From Dipteronia dyeriana (taxonomy: Eukaryota > Streptophyta > Magnoliopsida > Sapindales > Sapindaceae), in the NCBI GenBank assembly GCA_032871835.1, contig CM065300.1, positions 114,821,088-114,885,087 on the forward strand: a DNA stretch of 64,000 bases. Reading direction: 5' to 3'. Positions 1 through 10,575 of the stretch are shown one piece after another (within the stretch, counting starts at the first letter, position 1; each line of letters opens with the position of its first letter). The notes beneath the pieces were generated by a model. It saw only the letters and a program-made list of their open reading frames with translations. It ran no database searches and was not told the DNA's origin. A program made the translations under genes and the position numbers.

Positions 1-1359
1 GGTAGAACATCTTAAAATAATTATTTTTAGCATAGAGATGAATTTGCTTTGTTAGCTGATTATTTGATGTTTCTTTTTAGCATTCAATAAAAGTCCCTTA
101 GAGGGAACAACTTCAAAAGTCAAAAATGGTGTTCTAAGTTTGCTTACGTTTACAAAAGCAATCCCGAGTAACCTAGAATTAACTTAGTTTCGACAGGAAC
201 GCTTGGGAGGTCCGGTGGGGGGCCGAAAGCGTATACTGCAAAGGCATTTTATACTCTCCAAAATTAACTGGGTGCACTGAAACACTATTAGGGTGCCTTC
301 AGGCTATAAGAACTTGATGGGATGCTATAAGGGTTGAATGGGGAATAAAATATACATGCTAGAAACGATTGCTAGTGAAGTACAAGCGCTCGTAAAGATA
401 GCATGATATAAGCCACCCCATTGCAACGAATCTTGGTCAATATACTATTGGGAGACATCTCAATGACTTAGTTGATAGATAAAAGATAAGGGTCCACAAA
501 CTAGATACTATGTAAATTGTCTATAAGAGAACACTACTTGACATAAGTAAAGGCAGTGAGTTGGCCATGCATTAAACCGCCAATCGAGCCAACACGAATG
601 GCTCACCCGACACTGAAAAAAAAAGAGGTCGAGATAAACTCTGGCTCATATAGTTGCTTGCCAAAGTTAGGACGATAGACTTAATATAGTTTGATTTAGT
701 CCTAGCCACGTAGAAGTTACTTGGTTTAGAATGGTGTATCCAAACCAAGCTTGACTAAGAAATGAACAACCAACCAAGAAACGGTCGTAACTAGTTGTGT
801 TAATATGATTTCGATCGAGTCAATCAGCTCTGTGTAAGGCATTACACATAGTTCAAGTCAACTTATAACAATGACCGTGATAGTTAACCAAGTGAAATAT
901 AGTATACAAAGTTTGAGTTAACAAATGGTCATAACCATCCCTAAAACATTCGGTTCTCAGTCACTCGAACTAACTGAATTCTCCTAGTGATCCCAGTCAT
1001 GCCACAAAATATTCAGCATATATGAAATTTATCCAGAAACGAGCAAAAAAGGAAAAAGGTGTTAATAATATAAAAAATATGAGAAGGATTACAAAGATAC
1101 AGTTACATAAACAATGCTGACAAAAGGCGAGAAAAAAAAAGTTAAGCATCTAGAGTACCAGAAGAACCTCCTGGTCTAGATCCACCTGGGGAAAGGTCAT
1201 CACCCCCGTAGTCTTGGCTTAGGTCTCCCAAAATCTAGCCAGGTAATATGATCTTGTGTCGTCAGTCATGAATGGAGAATAGTCTGTGTTTGGCAATGGG
1301 CCAACATTAACTCCCTTGGTTAGGGCATCACTCTATTCTCCAGTATAGAAAGCCACAAG
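1..1359. other. Unassigned flank, no gene seen
   Basis: AT-rich sequence with no supported ORF on either strand. It lies downstream of the 3' end of the minus-strand gene H0, so it may be that element's 3' untranslated or LTR sequence. I compared it by eye with 34,000-35,160, where a partner LTR would be expected, and saw no clear repeat. Confidence 0.5.
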
Positions 1360-2153
1360 TTAAGAATTTGAAGAGAGTTCTAGGTGCATAGAATGAGGAT
1401 CCTTCCTGATGGATCTACAGTAGGCTATCCATCTGATCCTCTGAATCTTTATGTCTTCTAGGGATTCTTTTTTGTATCTCTTGATAGTCCTTTCCCATTT
1501 CCGATAGGCCTCCATTGTGGACCTCTTTTTACCACCAAAAAATACTTGAGTAGTGGCCAGCCCTCTCTCGAATTCTCTCAGCATGACAGCATCGAAGGCT
1601 GGAGACCTCTTGTAGCGATCCATTTTTGGACTTCAAGGGCTAACCAAGACTCCTTAGAAAGCACCTCCATATTGACTTGTTGTTGTTCTAGATCATTCGC
1701 TAAGTGCTCATAGTGGATCTGAGCCTCCTCAGATACTTGCTCAATCTCAAGCATGTCTTGTTCAGCAAAGTTAAGGGTATTTTGGGCAATCTGGGTCACC
1801 TCTTTAAGTTTGTCTACCATTGTTTTAGCCATGATGGCCTTTTAATCAAGCTCAGCACTTCGCAATTCTACCATCACGACCATATTCTCTAGCTCAGCAT
1901 TCCGAGTGGTGAGCTCTCTAAGGGTTGTATTCAAAGCGGAGGCCCAATTTTGAAAGTTGGCTATGGTCTTCCTTAGAGTAACCTCAGTCACAGCGTGGGC
2001 CTTCATCTTCTCCTTATACTGCTTAACTTTGGACGAACTAACAGAGGTAGACTTGAGAGCATCATCCTTCCCAGCAAGAGCCTTTTTCAACTGAGATATC
2101 GCAGCAGCCTACTTCATCTGATCAGCTAAGGCTCGAGTTAGCTCCTCCACCAC
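1360..2153 (-). pseudogene. H0 C-terminal coiled-coil exon (broken)
   Basis: Read on the minus strand from the splice acceptor at 2,154. A glutamate/lysine/alanine-rich helical stretch (2,153-1,600) contains heptad-like segments such as LTTRNAELENMV. It continues into a basic tail with YKRSPAFDAVMLREFERGL near 1,610-1,560. In-frame stops interrupt the first frame near 2,112 and at 1,842-1,844, and a frameshift near 1,610-1,625 joins it to the final frame, which ends at 1,360. The composition fits the C-terminal coiled coils seen in plant Transposase_28-type proteins. No catalytic motif is visible. The product would probably have been a structural or multimerising domain, but this is inference. 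Confidence 0.55.
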
Positions 2154-2223
2154 CTGAAAGAAGAAGTCAAAATTAAGAAAGCTGGCAAACACGCATATAA
2201 ATGATAACACAGGAAGAACTTAC
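2154..2223 (-). other. Small spliceosomal intron in H0
   Basis: On the minus strand a GTAAGT donor (complement of 2,218-2,223) is followed by a T-rich tract and a TTTCAG acceptor (complement ending at 2,154), giving 70 nt. The upstream frame ends ...VFNNGVF and the downstream frame opens VVEELTRALADQMK. The intervening ORF simply reads through the intron. The consensus is strong and the size suits a short plant intron; splicing itself is inferred. Confidence 0.6.
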
Positions 2224-3309
2224 AAAAACTCCATTATTGAAGACCATACAGGTTCGCTCAGAGGTACCGGCAGCTCTAGCTTCCCTCAAGTATCCGTCGT
2301 CAATATACCCATTACCAGCTGACATTGATCGAATCATAGAGAGGGGATGAACACGAGAGCTACTCAAATAGGAAAGATAGGAAGACCCAAAAGTAAGAAC
2401 ATCCGAGAGAGCTTAAGCAGCAGGGTTTGTCCAGATCGAAAGCAATAGTGGTCGGGGGTACCGTTGGAAAGGCTAGGCCTATAACATTTTACACTTCTGA
2501 AGCTCTAACACCCTTTCTAATGTGAGAGACAATTGTAGGGCCTCAAAACCCTGCCCCTTAGGGGTTTGACCTTTACTTACACCATCCTAAGGAAGGGATC
2601 CAAGAGGTGTGATAGAGGGGACATTTCTAGATTGGCTTACCTCTACATCTTTAACTAGCTTAACTGCAGGACCGATCCTCGATTTGAACATAGGGAGGAG
2701 TGCTTGCTCCTTAGTGACATCAAACAACTCATCATCGGTGAAATGCTCCTCTGAGTTGGGCCTACCATTATTAAAGTCAGAATCAGTAAAGATTATCTAA
2801 CGTTTAATGGAGAACAGCATGAGGGTCTTCCCTGGGTGATGTGTGGGCATATATGAAGAGGTGTGGTCGGTTCAAACCCGAGAAGGCTTAGGATTAGTGA
2901 AAGGCACTGTCGGATCAACTGCCCTTACCAGATCAAATAGGAAGGAAGAATATATTGTAGCCACCCGAGCGCCTCTTTTCTTCGATCACTGCTCCCGTAA
3001 TATTAGGTCAAATAGGGTCTCTTGCTTATCCCCTCTTCCTCATACAGAATGATAGGATCAACCCTCAATTGGGATAGCAACGGATCAGCTACATGTAAAG
3101 CCTCCGTTCTTTTACGAATGGCCTCAAAGGTGGAGGATCCCTATACAGTCTTGGCCAAATTTGCTACCAGGGATCTTTTCACCAGGTTCCACCTTACGGG
3201 ACTTGTCCTTACTTGGTTTATCTCTGCTTGGCCTATCCCTGGTGGGTCTATCATGGCTTGACCTCTACCTGCTATACCTCTCTCGGTCAGATTCCTCTGG
3301 GGTAGATTA
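2224..3309 (-). pseudogene. H0 central exon: acidic and Arg/Ser-rich region
   Basis: The minus-strand reading enters at the Copia-A insertion point (3,309) with an Arg/Asp/Ser/Lys-rich low-complexity run (repeats of the RDRPSRDKPSKDK type, about 3,280-3,190). Further down comes an acidic segment containing EEHFTDDELFDVTKEQ (about 2,770-2,700), then the exon that ends at the 2,223 donor (...RAAGTSERTCMV...). Stops and frame changes are frequent between 3,190 and 2,850. The RS-like run is continuous in sense with the end of the 21,787-22,469 block across the Copia-A insertion, supporting one gene. Plus-strand ORFs here are shadows. Confidence 0.5.
3305..3309 (+). repeat. Target-site duplication of Copia-A, left copy (GATTA)
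   Basis: GATTA immediately precedes the TGTTA start of the 5' LTR and recurs at 21,787-21,791 right after the CTACA end of the 3' LTR. A 5-bp duplication is normal for copia integration. Confidence 0.9.
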
Positions 3310-5437
3310 TGTTAAGATTATGCTCGATAGCAAGAGTATAATAATGTATTTGACAATCTTTTCATATTAATAAATTGATTTCTATTTTAACAAATCTTAT
3401 AGCATTTATAGTTCAATTATTATAATTGTCAAAAGTAAACAATCATAAGGTCAAAAGATTATGAGAAAAGAAGAATTGTTCATACATCTAGATATGTATG
3501 AGGTTGACATAATTCTTTAGTTAGTCTTGAATAACATTCACAATTTAAGATAAAAGGTTGGGCGTCTTTATCTTATCAAAGTTGTAGATTCTTTTGCTAG
3601 CATTTGAGTGGGATCAAATGTGTTATGATGAGTCTAAAATCATCAAAGTGTGGTGTCTTTGGGCAAAAGAATCTAGTGCACTGGGTGCATTGAATAGAAT
3701 CAAAATGAAATACTTTATCTAGAACCGTCAATGGATAAAAGTTTTCATTTGAAGACAATCGGAGAGTCTATCTTAATCCTGAGATAAATGATGGACTTAT
3801 GGTTGCAGGTTTTGAACTATTAATGAGTACGATTATATAGCATAGTCTATCCTCGATAGTTTGGTGGTATTCATTTGTTAATCGATAGAGGACTTCATTT
3901 ATAGATATGGACATCGTGGCTCCATTTATTGAATAAGAGTAGAATACCATCATATGGATGTTTTGAGGTATTGGATATTAAATCTTAATGTTACGTTTTC
4001 AATAGTGACTATTGAAACATGGCTTCTGGACAAGTCAAAATATCCAAGTTCAAAATGTGGTCATATGAGTAAATATGGTAACTTGGAGAGCTATAGGCGG
4101 TTTATGAGCTCTTGGCGATTACTGGTATTCTTCATGAGGATACACTTTCTCCAATAAGATTGTCTAGGGTATGAATGAGTAACATCAACTTATTTTATCT
4201 TTATTTAAGAGTTCAATTTTAGTTATTTAGTGAAATGAACTAAAATTAAATAGATTGGACCTAAGTGAATCATTTGTTGATTGTGATTGGGTTGTGTCTA
4301 TTGGAGCTTAAATTTAGATAGCCCGCCAAGATCCCTAATCCTCACGAACTTGTATGGATCACTAGATATATTCTACCGGACAAATTTAAGGGTCTATCTA
4401 GAATTGTATTGAGGTATGTGGACTTGTTTCTTTATGTAAGAATGAGTCTAGTTCACATGTAGACTTTTTGTAAAGGTCAAATGGATTTAATAAAATAAGA
4501 AAATAATATATTGGCCCATATATATGTGTTGGGCGGCAAGGCTATTTAGAATACCTTAATTATATTATATTATTATATTATTATATTATTTTATTAAATG
4601 GAAATTAATTAATTTGGTGATTAATTAATTATTGAATTAAAAGTCAAAATCTTTTTCTATTAGTACTTTTGTTGGTAGTATAATTAATATTAAAGACTAT
4701 ATTTGATAAGTAGATAAATAAAATGAATTATTTATCTAACGAAATTAGGATGTCTTTATGGTTACAAATACACTATTGAGTTGGATTAGGAGTCTTGGTG
4801 TAGGATATAATTCTTTTTAGAAAAGGAGTCTTAACCACCAAGTGAATCTACCTAAGGAAAGGATTCTTAACCACCAAGTAAATCCTTCTGAGGAGAGGAT
4901 TTGGTCTCCTATATATACTACTTGTAAATTTCGACCAAACCTTAGTTTTTGGTGTGAGAAGTTGTTTTTTATTTGTTTTTTCATTGTTATAAAAAAAACA
5001 TCGTCCAACTCATTGTGTGAAGAATTCGGCCAAGCATAGAGAAAAGAGGGAACGTTTTGTTTTTTATAGTACACTAGTTTCCTTTACATCAAAAGGGTTT
5101 TGTGTACAACTTCGAATCAAGGTTCAACCAAGTTTCAATCAAATTGATTGATAATTTAAAAGTTACCGGACGTTCTTGGTTTTTCTCTTGGAGGATTATT
5201 GTGACTAACAAAGAAGAAGATTTTGTTTGTTTCCATCCTCGGGCATACAATTTATAGAAAATGAGCCTACACTCCTAGGTGATTCACGTTCGTGATTCGA
5301 TTGGAAGATCTTACGGATTCAATTCGACGCTAGTTCAATTGTAACGAAAAAAAAAGTACAATACTTTTTATATACATCAATTAATCTAGGGTTAAGGTTC
5401 TTGTTATTAAAAGGGATTTTTTTTATATACGCAAACC
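3310..5437 (+). repeat. Copia-A 5' LTR (3' end truncated)
   Basis: Starts TGTTAAGATTATGCTCGAT and matches the 3' LTR closely up to GCAAACC at 5,437. There the 3' LTR continues for some 65 bp to CTACA while this copy goes into unrelated sequence. It contains an AT-rich block around 4,555-4,600 that is largely missing from the 3' copy. Two approximately 40-bp direct repeats with CACCAAGT (about 4,823-4,890) precede a TATATATA box at 4,910-4,917. Confidence 0.88.
4910..4917 (+). promoter_or_regulatory. TATA box of Copia-A LTR promoter
   Basis: TATATATA follows the tandem CACCAAGT repeats and a GGTCTCC motif. The same context recurs in the 3' LTR at 21,200-21,207. This position fits the U3/R boundary of an LTR promoter; the transcription start is not determined. 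Confidence 0.55.
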
Positions 5438-6243
5438 AGGTAGCTGAAGAAGTCTGAACGACGAAGGTCACGTGAAGACTTGTTCGCTAAGAAAGGAGTT
5501 CTTGTATTCCAAGATATATGTAATTTATTTGTTTTTCTAGGATGGACCAAAATTGTAGCTATTTATATTTTTGTAAATATTGCAATGTTTGTCATTGTTT
5601 GATAACATGTCATATAGAATAGAAGTGCCACTCATATATCTCTTTTGGTATGAACATGCATAGAATGATTTAGGTATCTAAATTGGCATCTAGATAACTT
5701 GGTAAATCATTCTTCGAAATTCGATCACACGCCTTAAACAATTGAGTCGGAGAAGGTGTTTTGGAACACCTACGGCCTCCAAGTTTAGTTGAGCTTTATG
5801 TTTCGTGAATAACCTCCCAAGAGGTATTCATGAATGGAATTTAGCAAGATACTTCCTTCCAAGGATAGACTAGACAATTAGCCCAAACGATATCTATTCC
5901 CAAACGAGGGATATTTGTGAGGGATTATATTGAAGGTCGATAACTTGGTAACACACCTGATGTGGTTTTATTAATATCCTCTCAAGAGTTCTTGTTAATA
6001 AAATCACAAGGCTAAAATTGAAAACGTTGGTTGTTATGTTAACAATTAGGTGGGACCTAGTTCAACTAGTAAATGTTGCGAACTCTCAAAAGAGGCGTGA
6101 CATTTATGGGTGTTGGATCACCGTTGAATTTTTATGATTGAATTATTTTATTTAATTCAAGATAAATATTCGAAAGTGCTTTGTCATGATTGTTTACTTA
6201 TATAATTTTTGTTATAAAAAACAAATCAAAAATAATTCATAAC
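5438..6243 (+). other. Copia-A leader / upstream gag remnant, no intact ORF
   Basis: Internal Copia-A sequence between the broken 5' LTR and the G1 insertion. No TGGTATCAGAGC-like primer-binding site and no long ORF are visible. It probably represents leader sequence whose 5' part was lost in the same deletion that removed the LTR end. Confidence 0.5.
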
Positions 6244-6714
6244 CCCATTGATTAACACCGAAAAATGTATGTTTACTAAGGGATAATATCATCATTTTAC
6301 ACTTCCAAAATGATTAATTCCCAAATTTAGACATAATTTTGTTCGTTCGCTTAAATAAATGTGTTGTATAGTAATTAGTGTATTTTTCTTTGTATTTCAG
6401 AGGTAATTCGATCAATTCAGAATCATGGAGAAGTCGATGGCAAAACAAACATTTCAAGTTTAGAACGTCAAAAAACCTTAGGAAGACCACGAAGACCATT
6501 TTCGTAATTTTGACAATTCACAGTTGACTTGCACTGTTCACAGTTGACCTTCACTGTTCACTCACGGATGCGTTACTGTTCTCTGCGCTATTCACTATTC
6601 ACTATTCACTTCACGGATGGGTTACTGTTCACTGTCAATGTTCACTAATGACGTGGTGAAATCTGGACGCTCCATTCTAAATTCATCTGATGGTCAATTT
6701 TCATCCGTATTTTG

Positions 6715-6722
6715 TATAAATA
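6715..6722 (+). promoter_or_regulatory. TATA box of G1 5' LTR
   Basis: TATAAATA is followed at once by GGGGGCCTCTCCCCCC. The same box is at 15,406-15,413 in the 3' LTR and at 22,981-22,988 and 26,619-26,626 in the G2 LTRs. The strict conservation and spacing support a genuine LTR promoter. Confidence 0.75.
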
Positions 6723-6938
6723 GGGGGCCTCTCCCCCCTAATTTTCATATTCTGAATCCAAACTGATGTTAGATTTGTGAAATTCTCTATCTTTTGTTCT
6801 TAAATTCTCAATTTAAATAAAATAGTTATTTTCTAGTTAAATTATGTCTGGCTAGTTTTATATAGCTGAGGTCAAAGGTAATACTGTTGGTATGGAAAAT
6901 ATGATCCAATTATGGTAAGTTTATTATTTTTATGTTTT

Positions 6939-7234
6939 CTCCCCTCTGATCTTTGTGGAGTTTTTGACTCACTAGTAGATAGATAGATATTGTCTAGCAA
7001 AGTGGGTACTTTTACCCATATCTATCAGAGAGTGGTTTCTCCCCTATGATCTTTGTGGAGTTTTTGACTCACTGTAGACAGACAGATATTGTCTAGCACA
7101 GTGAGTACTTTTACCCATATCTATCAGAGAGTGGTTTATCCCCTCTAATCTTTGTGGAGTTTTGACTCACTGTAGATAGACAGATATTGTGTAGCACAGT
7201 GAGTACTTTTACCCACATCTATCAAAGAGTGGTC
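6939..7234 (+). repeat. Tandem ~98-bp repeat in G1 5' LTR (3 units)
   Basis: Three units start with CCCCTCTGATCTTTGTGGAG-like sequence and include a GACTCACTGTAGA core and a TACTTTTACCCA stretch. They lie downstream of the TATA box, so they would be in transcribed R/U5. Counterparts: 15,631-15,923 (3 units), 23,205-23,500 (3 units), 26,843-26,941 (1 unit). Confidence 0.85.
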
Positions 7235-7315
7235 AGTAGAGTGGAATACCATCCCATTAATCTGGATTAAATATTAATAATTGGATCATATTCGAATTAG
7301 GACGTGTCAAGTTTT

Positions 7316-7333
7316 TGGCACCACTGCCGGGGA
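7316..7333 (+). other. G1 primer-binding site
   Basis: TGGCACCACTGCCGGGGA lies a few bases after the LTR end. The G2 copy has TGGTGCCGCTGCCGGGGA at the matching place. This wording is typical of Athila/Tat-type plant gypsy elements, often said to pair with tRNA-Asp; the tRNA assignment is from memory. Confidence 0.7.
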
Positions 7334-7870
7334 GGTATGTCCGCCTTTTCTTTGTAGAGGTAATTTCGTTTTTTTTTTTTTTTTTTTTTGTTATTTTTTT
7401 TTTGTTTCTCTATAATATTCCTTGTTCTTATTTTATGTTTAGCTTTGCATTACTCATCTCAATCATAAACTTTATCCACTTAAAAAAAAAGAGGCACTTG
7501 TAATCATTACTCACATTTTTGCATTTTAGTCCTTCTACTTTTTATTTGCATTTTAGCTTAGATCTAGTTTGTATTTGCATATAGGTCATTTTATTTTTCA
7601 TTTTTGCATATCATTTCCTGTAATTATCATATTTTCACTTTAGTCCCTATATTTATATTGATTTGCACTTTTACCTTACTACTTGTGTATATTTGTATTT
7701 ACACCCCTAGAATTTTGCATCTTGTTATTTTTATCCCTTTTTCTTTTATTTTCTTCATTCTTATGTATTTCACCTCCATGAACCCTCATTAAATTTGCAT
7801 GAGACATTGGTCTCGAACATCTAGTTATAGATTAATTAGTAGATCACAATCACACACATTCACCAACAAC
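7334..7870 (+). other. G1 untranslated leader
   Basis: T-rich leader with repeated TTTGCATTTTAG/TAGTCC phrases and no credible coding sequence. The predicted small hydrophobic peptides here are translations of poly-T tracts. A homologous leader is at 23,779-24,306 in G2. Confidence 0.6.
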
Positions 7871-9237
7871 ATGGCTGAAAACCCATTTAGACATCCAACA
7901 TGAAACCAAGCCGAGAACCTTTTAGACAACCTTGACAACATATCTCAACACAGCAACCATCTGCCTTATGTTTACAATTACCAACACATTAACCCAAATC
8001 CACATAGAACTCTTAGAGACTACATGAACCCCACACGTACTGGAGCACCTTCATGCATAGCTTTCCCACCAAATGCAACACACTTTAATTTTAAACCGGG
8101 AATCATTCAACTTTTACCCAATTTTCACAGTCTCGAATATGAAAATCCATATTCGCATCTTAGGGAGTTTGAGGAAGTCTGTAACAATTGCACTTACCAA
8201 AATGTTAGCATGGATATAATCAAACTTAAGTTTTTCCCTTTTTCCTTAAAAGATAAAGCTAAAACTTGGTTACAAAACCTTAGGCCAGGATCAATCCAAA
8301 CTTGGAATGATATGCAACAACAGTTCTTAAAGAAAATTTTCCCACCTCATAGAACAAACTCTCTTAAGAGGCAAATCACTTCATTTGCCCAAAAACATAG
8401 GGAAACACTTTACCAATGTTGGGATAGGTTCAAAGAGCTGTTAATTGTCTGTCCACATCACGGTTTTGAAACATGGAGGATAGTGTCACATTTCTATGAC
8501 TGACTCACACCCCAAAGTAGACAAGTCATTGAAATGATGTGTGATGGGGAGTTCAGTGACAAAAATCCTGAAGAAGCACTTGAATACCTTGACCATATTG
8601 CCGAAAGTGCTCAAAATTGGGACACCATTGGTTCCTATGAGTCCATGAGCAAACCACAACCATCTCCATCTAGTGGATACATTTACAATCTTAGGGAAGA
8701 TCATAACCTTCAAGCTAGATTCGCATCCCTAGCTAGGAAAGTTGAAGCTTTAGAAACTAAAAAGAGTGAACATGTAAAATCTGTACAAGAAATTGCATGC
8801 CATGTATGTGATTATGATGATCATTTCACTCATAGTTGCCCAACTTTACCAGCTTTAAAAGATTGCCTTCATGAACAAGCCAATGCTTTGCACGCTTTCA
8901 ACAAGCCAAATTCAAACCCATATTCACAACCCTACAATCCTGGTTGGAAAAATCACCCAAATTTTAGTTGGAGGAACAAAAATCAAGCCAGTCTTCACAA
9001 CCACCAGGTCCATCACATCCACAAACACACCAGAATTTCCAAAACCCTCAAGGTTATACGCCTTATGTCCCACCATCTAGGAAAAACCTTGAAGAAACTT
9101 TGTACTCATTCATTGAGAAGCAAGAATCCATTAACAGCCAAACTGCACAAACATTGATAGATGTTAAAGATACTTTGGCAAAGATTGTTTTATCACTTAC
9201 CACACACGAAAAAGGTAAGTTTCCATCTCAACCATAA
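7871..9237 (+). pseudogene. gag: G1 gag (nucleocapsid/capsid), interrupted
   Basis: Retrotransposon structural protein. I start it at ATG 7,871 (MAENPFRHP) because G2 keeps the same start at 24,307, and the frame runs on into the recognisable capsid part. The Retrotrans_gag core lies about 8,090-8,500 (FSLKDKAKTWLQNL, then MQQQFLKKIFPP). A CX2CX4HX4C zinc knuckle (CHVCDYDDHFTHSC) is at about 8,800-8,840. In-frame TGA codons occur at 7,901-7,903 (GGA in G2) and 8,501-8,503. A frameshift near 8,965-8,985 separates the Asn/His-rich linker from the frame that ends at 9,237, after which the polyprotein frame continues. Function lost, identity clear. Confidence 0.85.
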
Positions 9238-10452
9238 CCAAATCCCAAGAGTCAGTCAGGTTCCTATGACAATAACCAACGCCCAGACCAAGTCAAATCA
9301 ATTACCACTCTTCGTAGTGGTAAAGTCATCGAAAATCCTATTCTTGAATCTTGTAAAAATGATGATGAGTCATTTTCAAAGGGTAAGGAATGGGTTGGTA
9401 AAACCACTGTTAACGAAGAAATAATTGAATCCCCACCTACATTTCCATATCCTCTGGCTCATAAAAAATCACAGAAAGTGATGCATCCCTCAGAGATTTT
9501 TGAAAATTTCAAACAGGTAAAGATCAATATCCCTTTGTTGAAGGCAATCAAACAGGTACCTTCCTATGCCAAAATTTTGAAGGATCTGTGCAATGTGAAA
9601 AGGAAGCATCAGGTAAGAAAGAAAGCATTTATTGCTGAACAAGTAAGTTACATTCTTTGCAACAAAAATGTTTTGAAATATAAAGATCCCGGTTGTCCTA
9701 CTATTTCCTGCATAATAGGTAACTGTAAAATTGAGCATGCTTTACTTGACCTAGGTGATATTGTAAATTTTCTCCCATACTCAATTTATTAGCTACTTAA
9801 ACTTGGTGAGTTAAAGCCGACTTCAACCACACTTTGTCTTGATGATAGGTCAATTAAAATACCAAAAGGAACAGTGGAAGATGTGTTAATACAAGTCGAT
9901 AAATTTATCTACCTAATAGATTTTATTGTCTTGGAAATACAACCTGTTGTTAATGAGCATAAATCAATTCATGTTATATTGGGCCGACCATTTTTGGCTA
10001 CTGCTAATGCCTTGATTAATTGCAGGAATGGAATAATGAGCATGTCTTTGGGAAATATGGAAATTAAGCTTAATGTTTTCAACATGTCAAAGGAACCATT
10101 TGATGATGAAAATGAAGATGAAGATGTAGACATTATTGAAACCATTGTTGATGATCATGTTTAAAAGGATTCTTTTAACTCATCTGAATTTTGTTTGATC
10201 AATTCACCTGAGTTAAGCATTCATTCACATCTTGATGATTGTTTGTAGGTTGTCGAAGAAGAAAGAGACACTTCAGGTTTTGAAGAATTGGAACAAACAG
10301 ATGACGTGCCAGAACAAAAAGTGCCTCAACTGGATTTAAAGCCCTTACCAGAAGGACTTAAATTTGCTTACCTTAGAGACAACCAGACCTACCCAGTGGT
10401 AATCTCTTCTAACCTCACTGAAGAGCAAGAAGGTAAGTTGTTACATGTTTAA
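9238..10452 (+). pseudogene. G1 aspartic protease region of pol, interrupted
   Basis: Continues the gag frame. A linker with TTLRSGKVIENP (about 9,300) is typical of the gag-protease junction in Athila-type elements. The protease active-site strand reads ALLDLGDIVNFLPYSIY (about 9,745-9,789); the catalytic Asp is in LDLG. The flap-side GRPFLATANALINCRNG is at about 9,980-10,030. In-frame stops fall at 9,790-9,792 (immediately after PYSIY) and 10,162-10,164, plus others before 10,450. The acidic tail (DDENEDEDVD) and LDLKPLPEGLKFAYL segment lead toward RT. The next part of pol is interrupted by the MITE at 10,579. Confidence 0.82.
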
Positions 10453-10575
10453 AGAAAAATAAGAATGCAATTGGTTGGACTTTGAAAGATTTGAAAGGTA
10501 TTAACCCATTGATTTGTTCACATCAAATAAATTTAGAGGAAAATGCTAAAACATATCGAAAACCCCAAAGAAGAC

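Larger units (their letters stand above)
6249..7309 (+). repeat. G1 5' LTR (U5 deleted)
   Basis: TG...CA bounded, 1,061 bp. Carries TTCACTG-type short repeats (6,530-6,650), a TATAAATA box at 6,715-6,722 and three approximately 98-bp tandem units (6,939-7,234). Compared with the 3' LTR it lacks roughly 220 bp just before its end: the sequence jumps from TTCGAATTA directly to GGACGTGTCA. In the other copies these two are separated by the U5 segment. Confidence 0.9.

Noticed and set aside
7315..7503. Small Phe-rich ORF after the G1 primer site
   Set aside because: Encoded by poly-T in the untranslated leader; not kept in G2.
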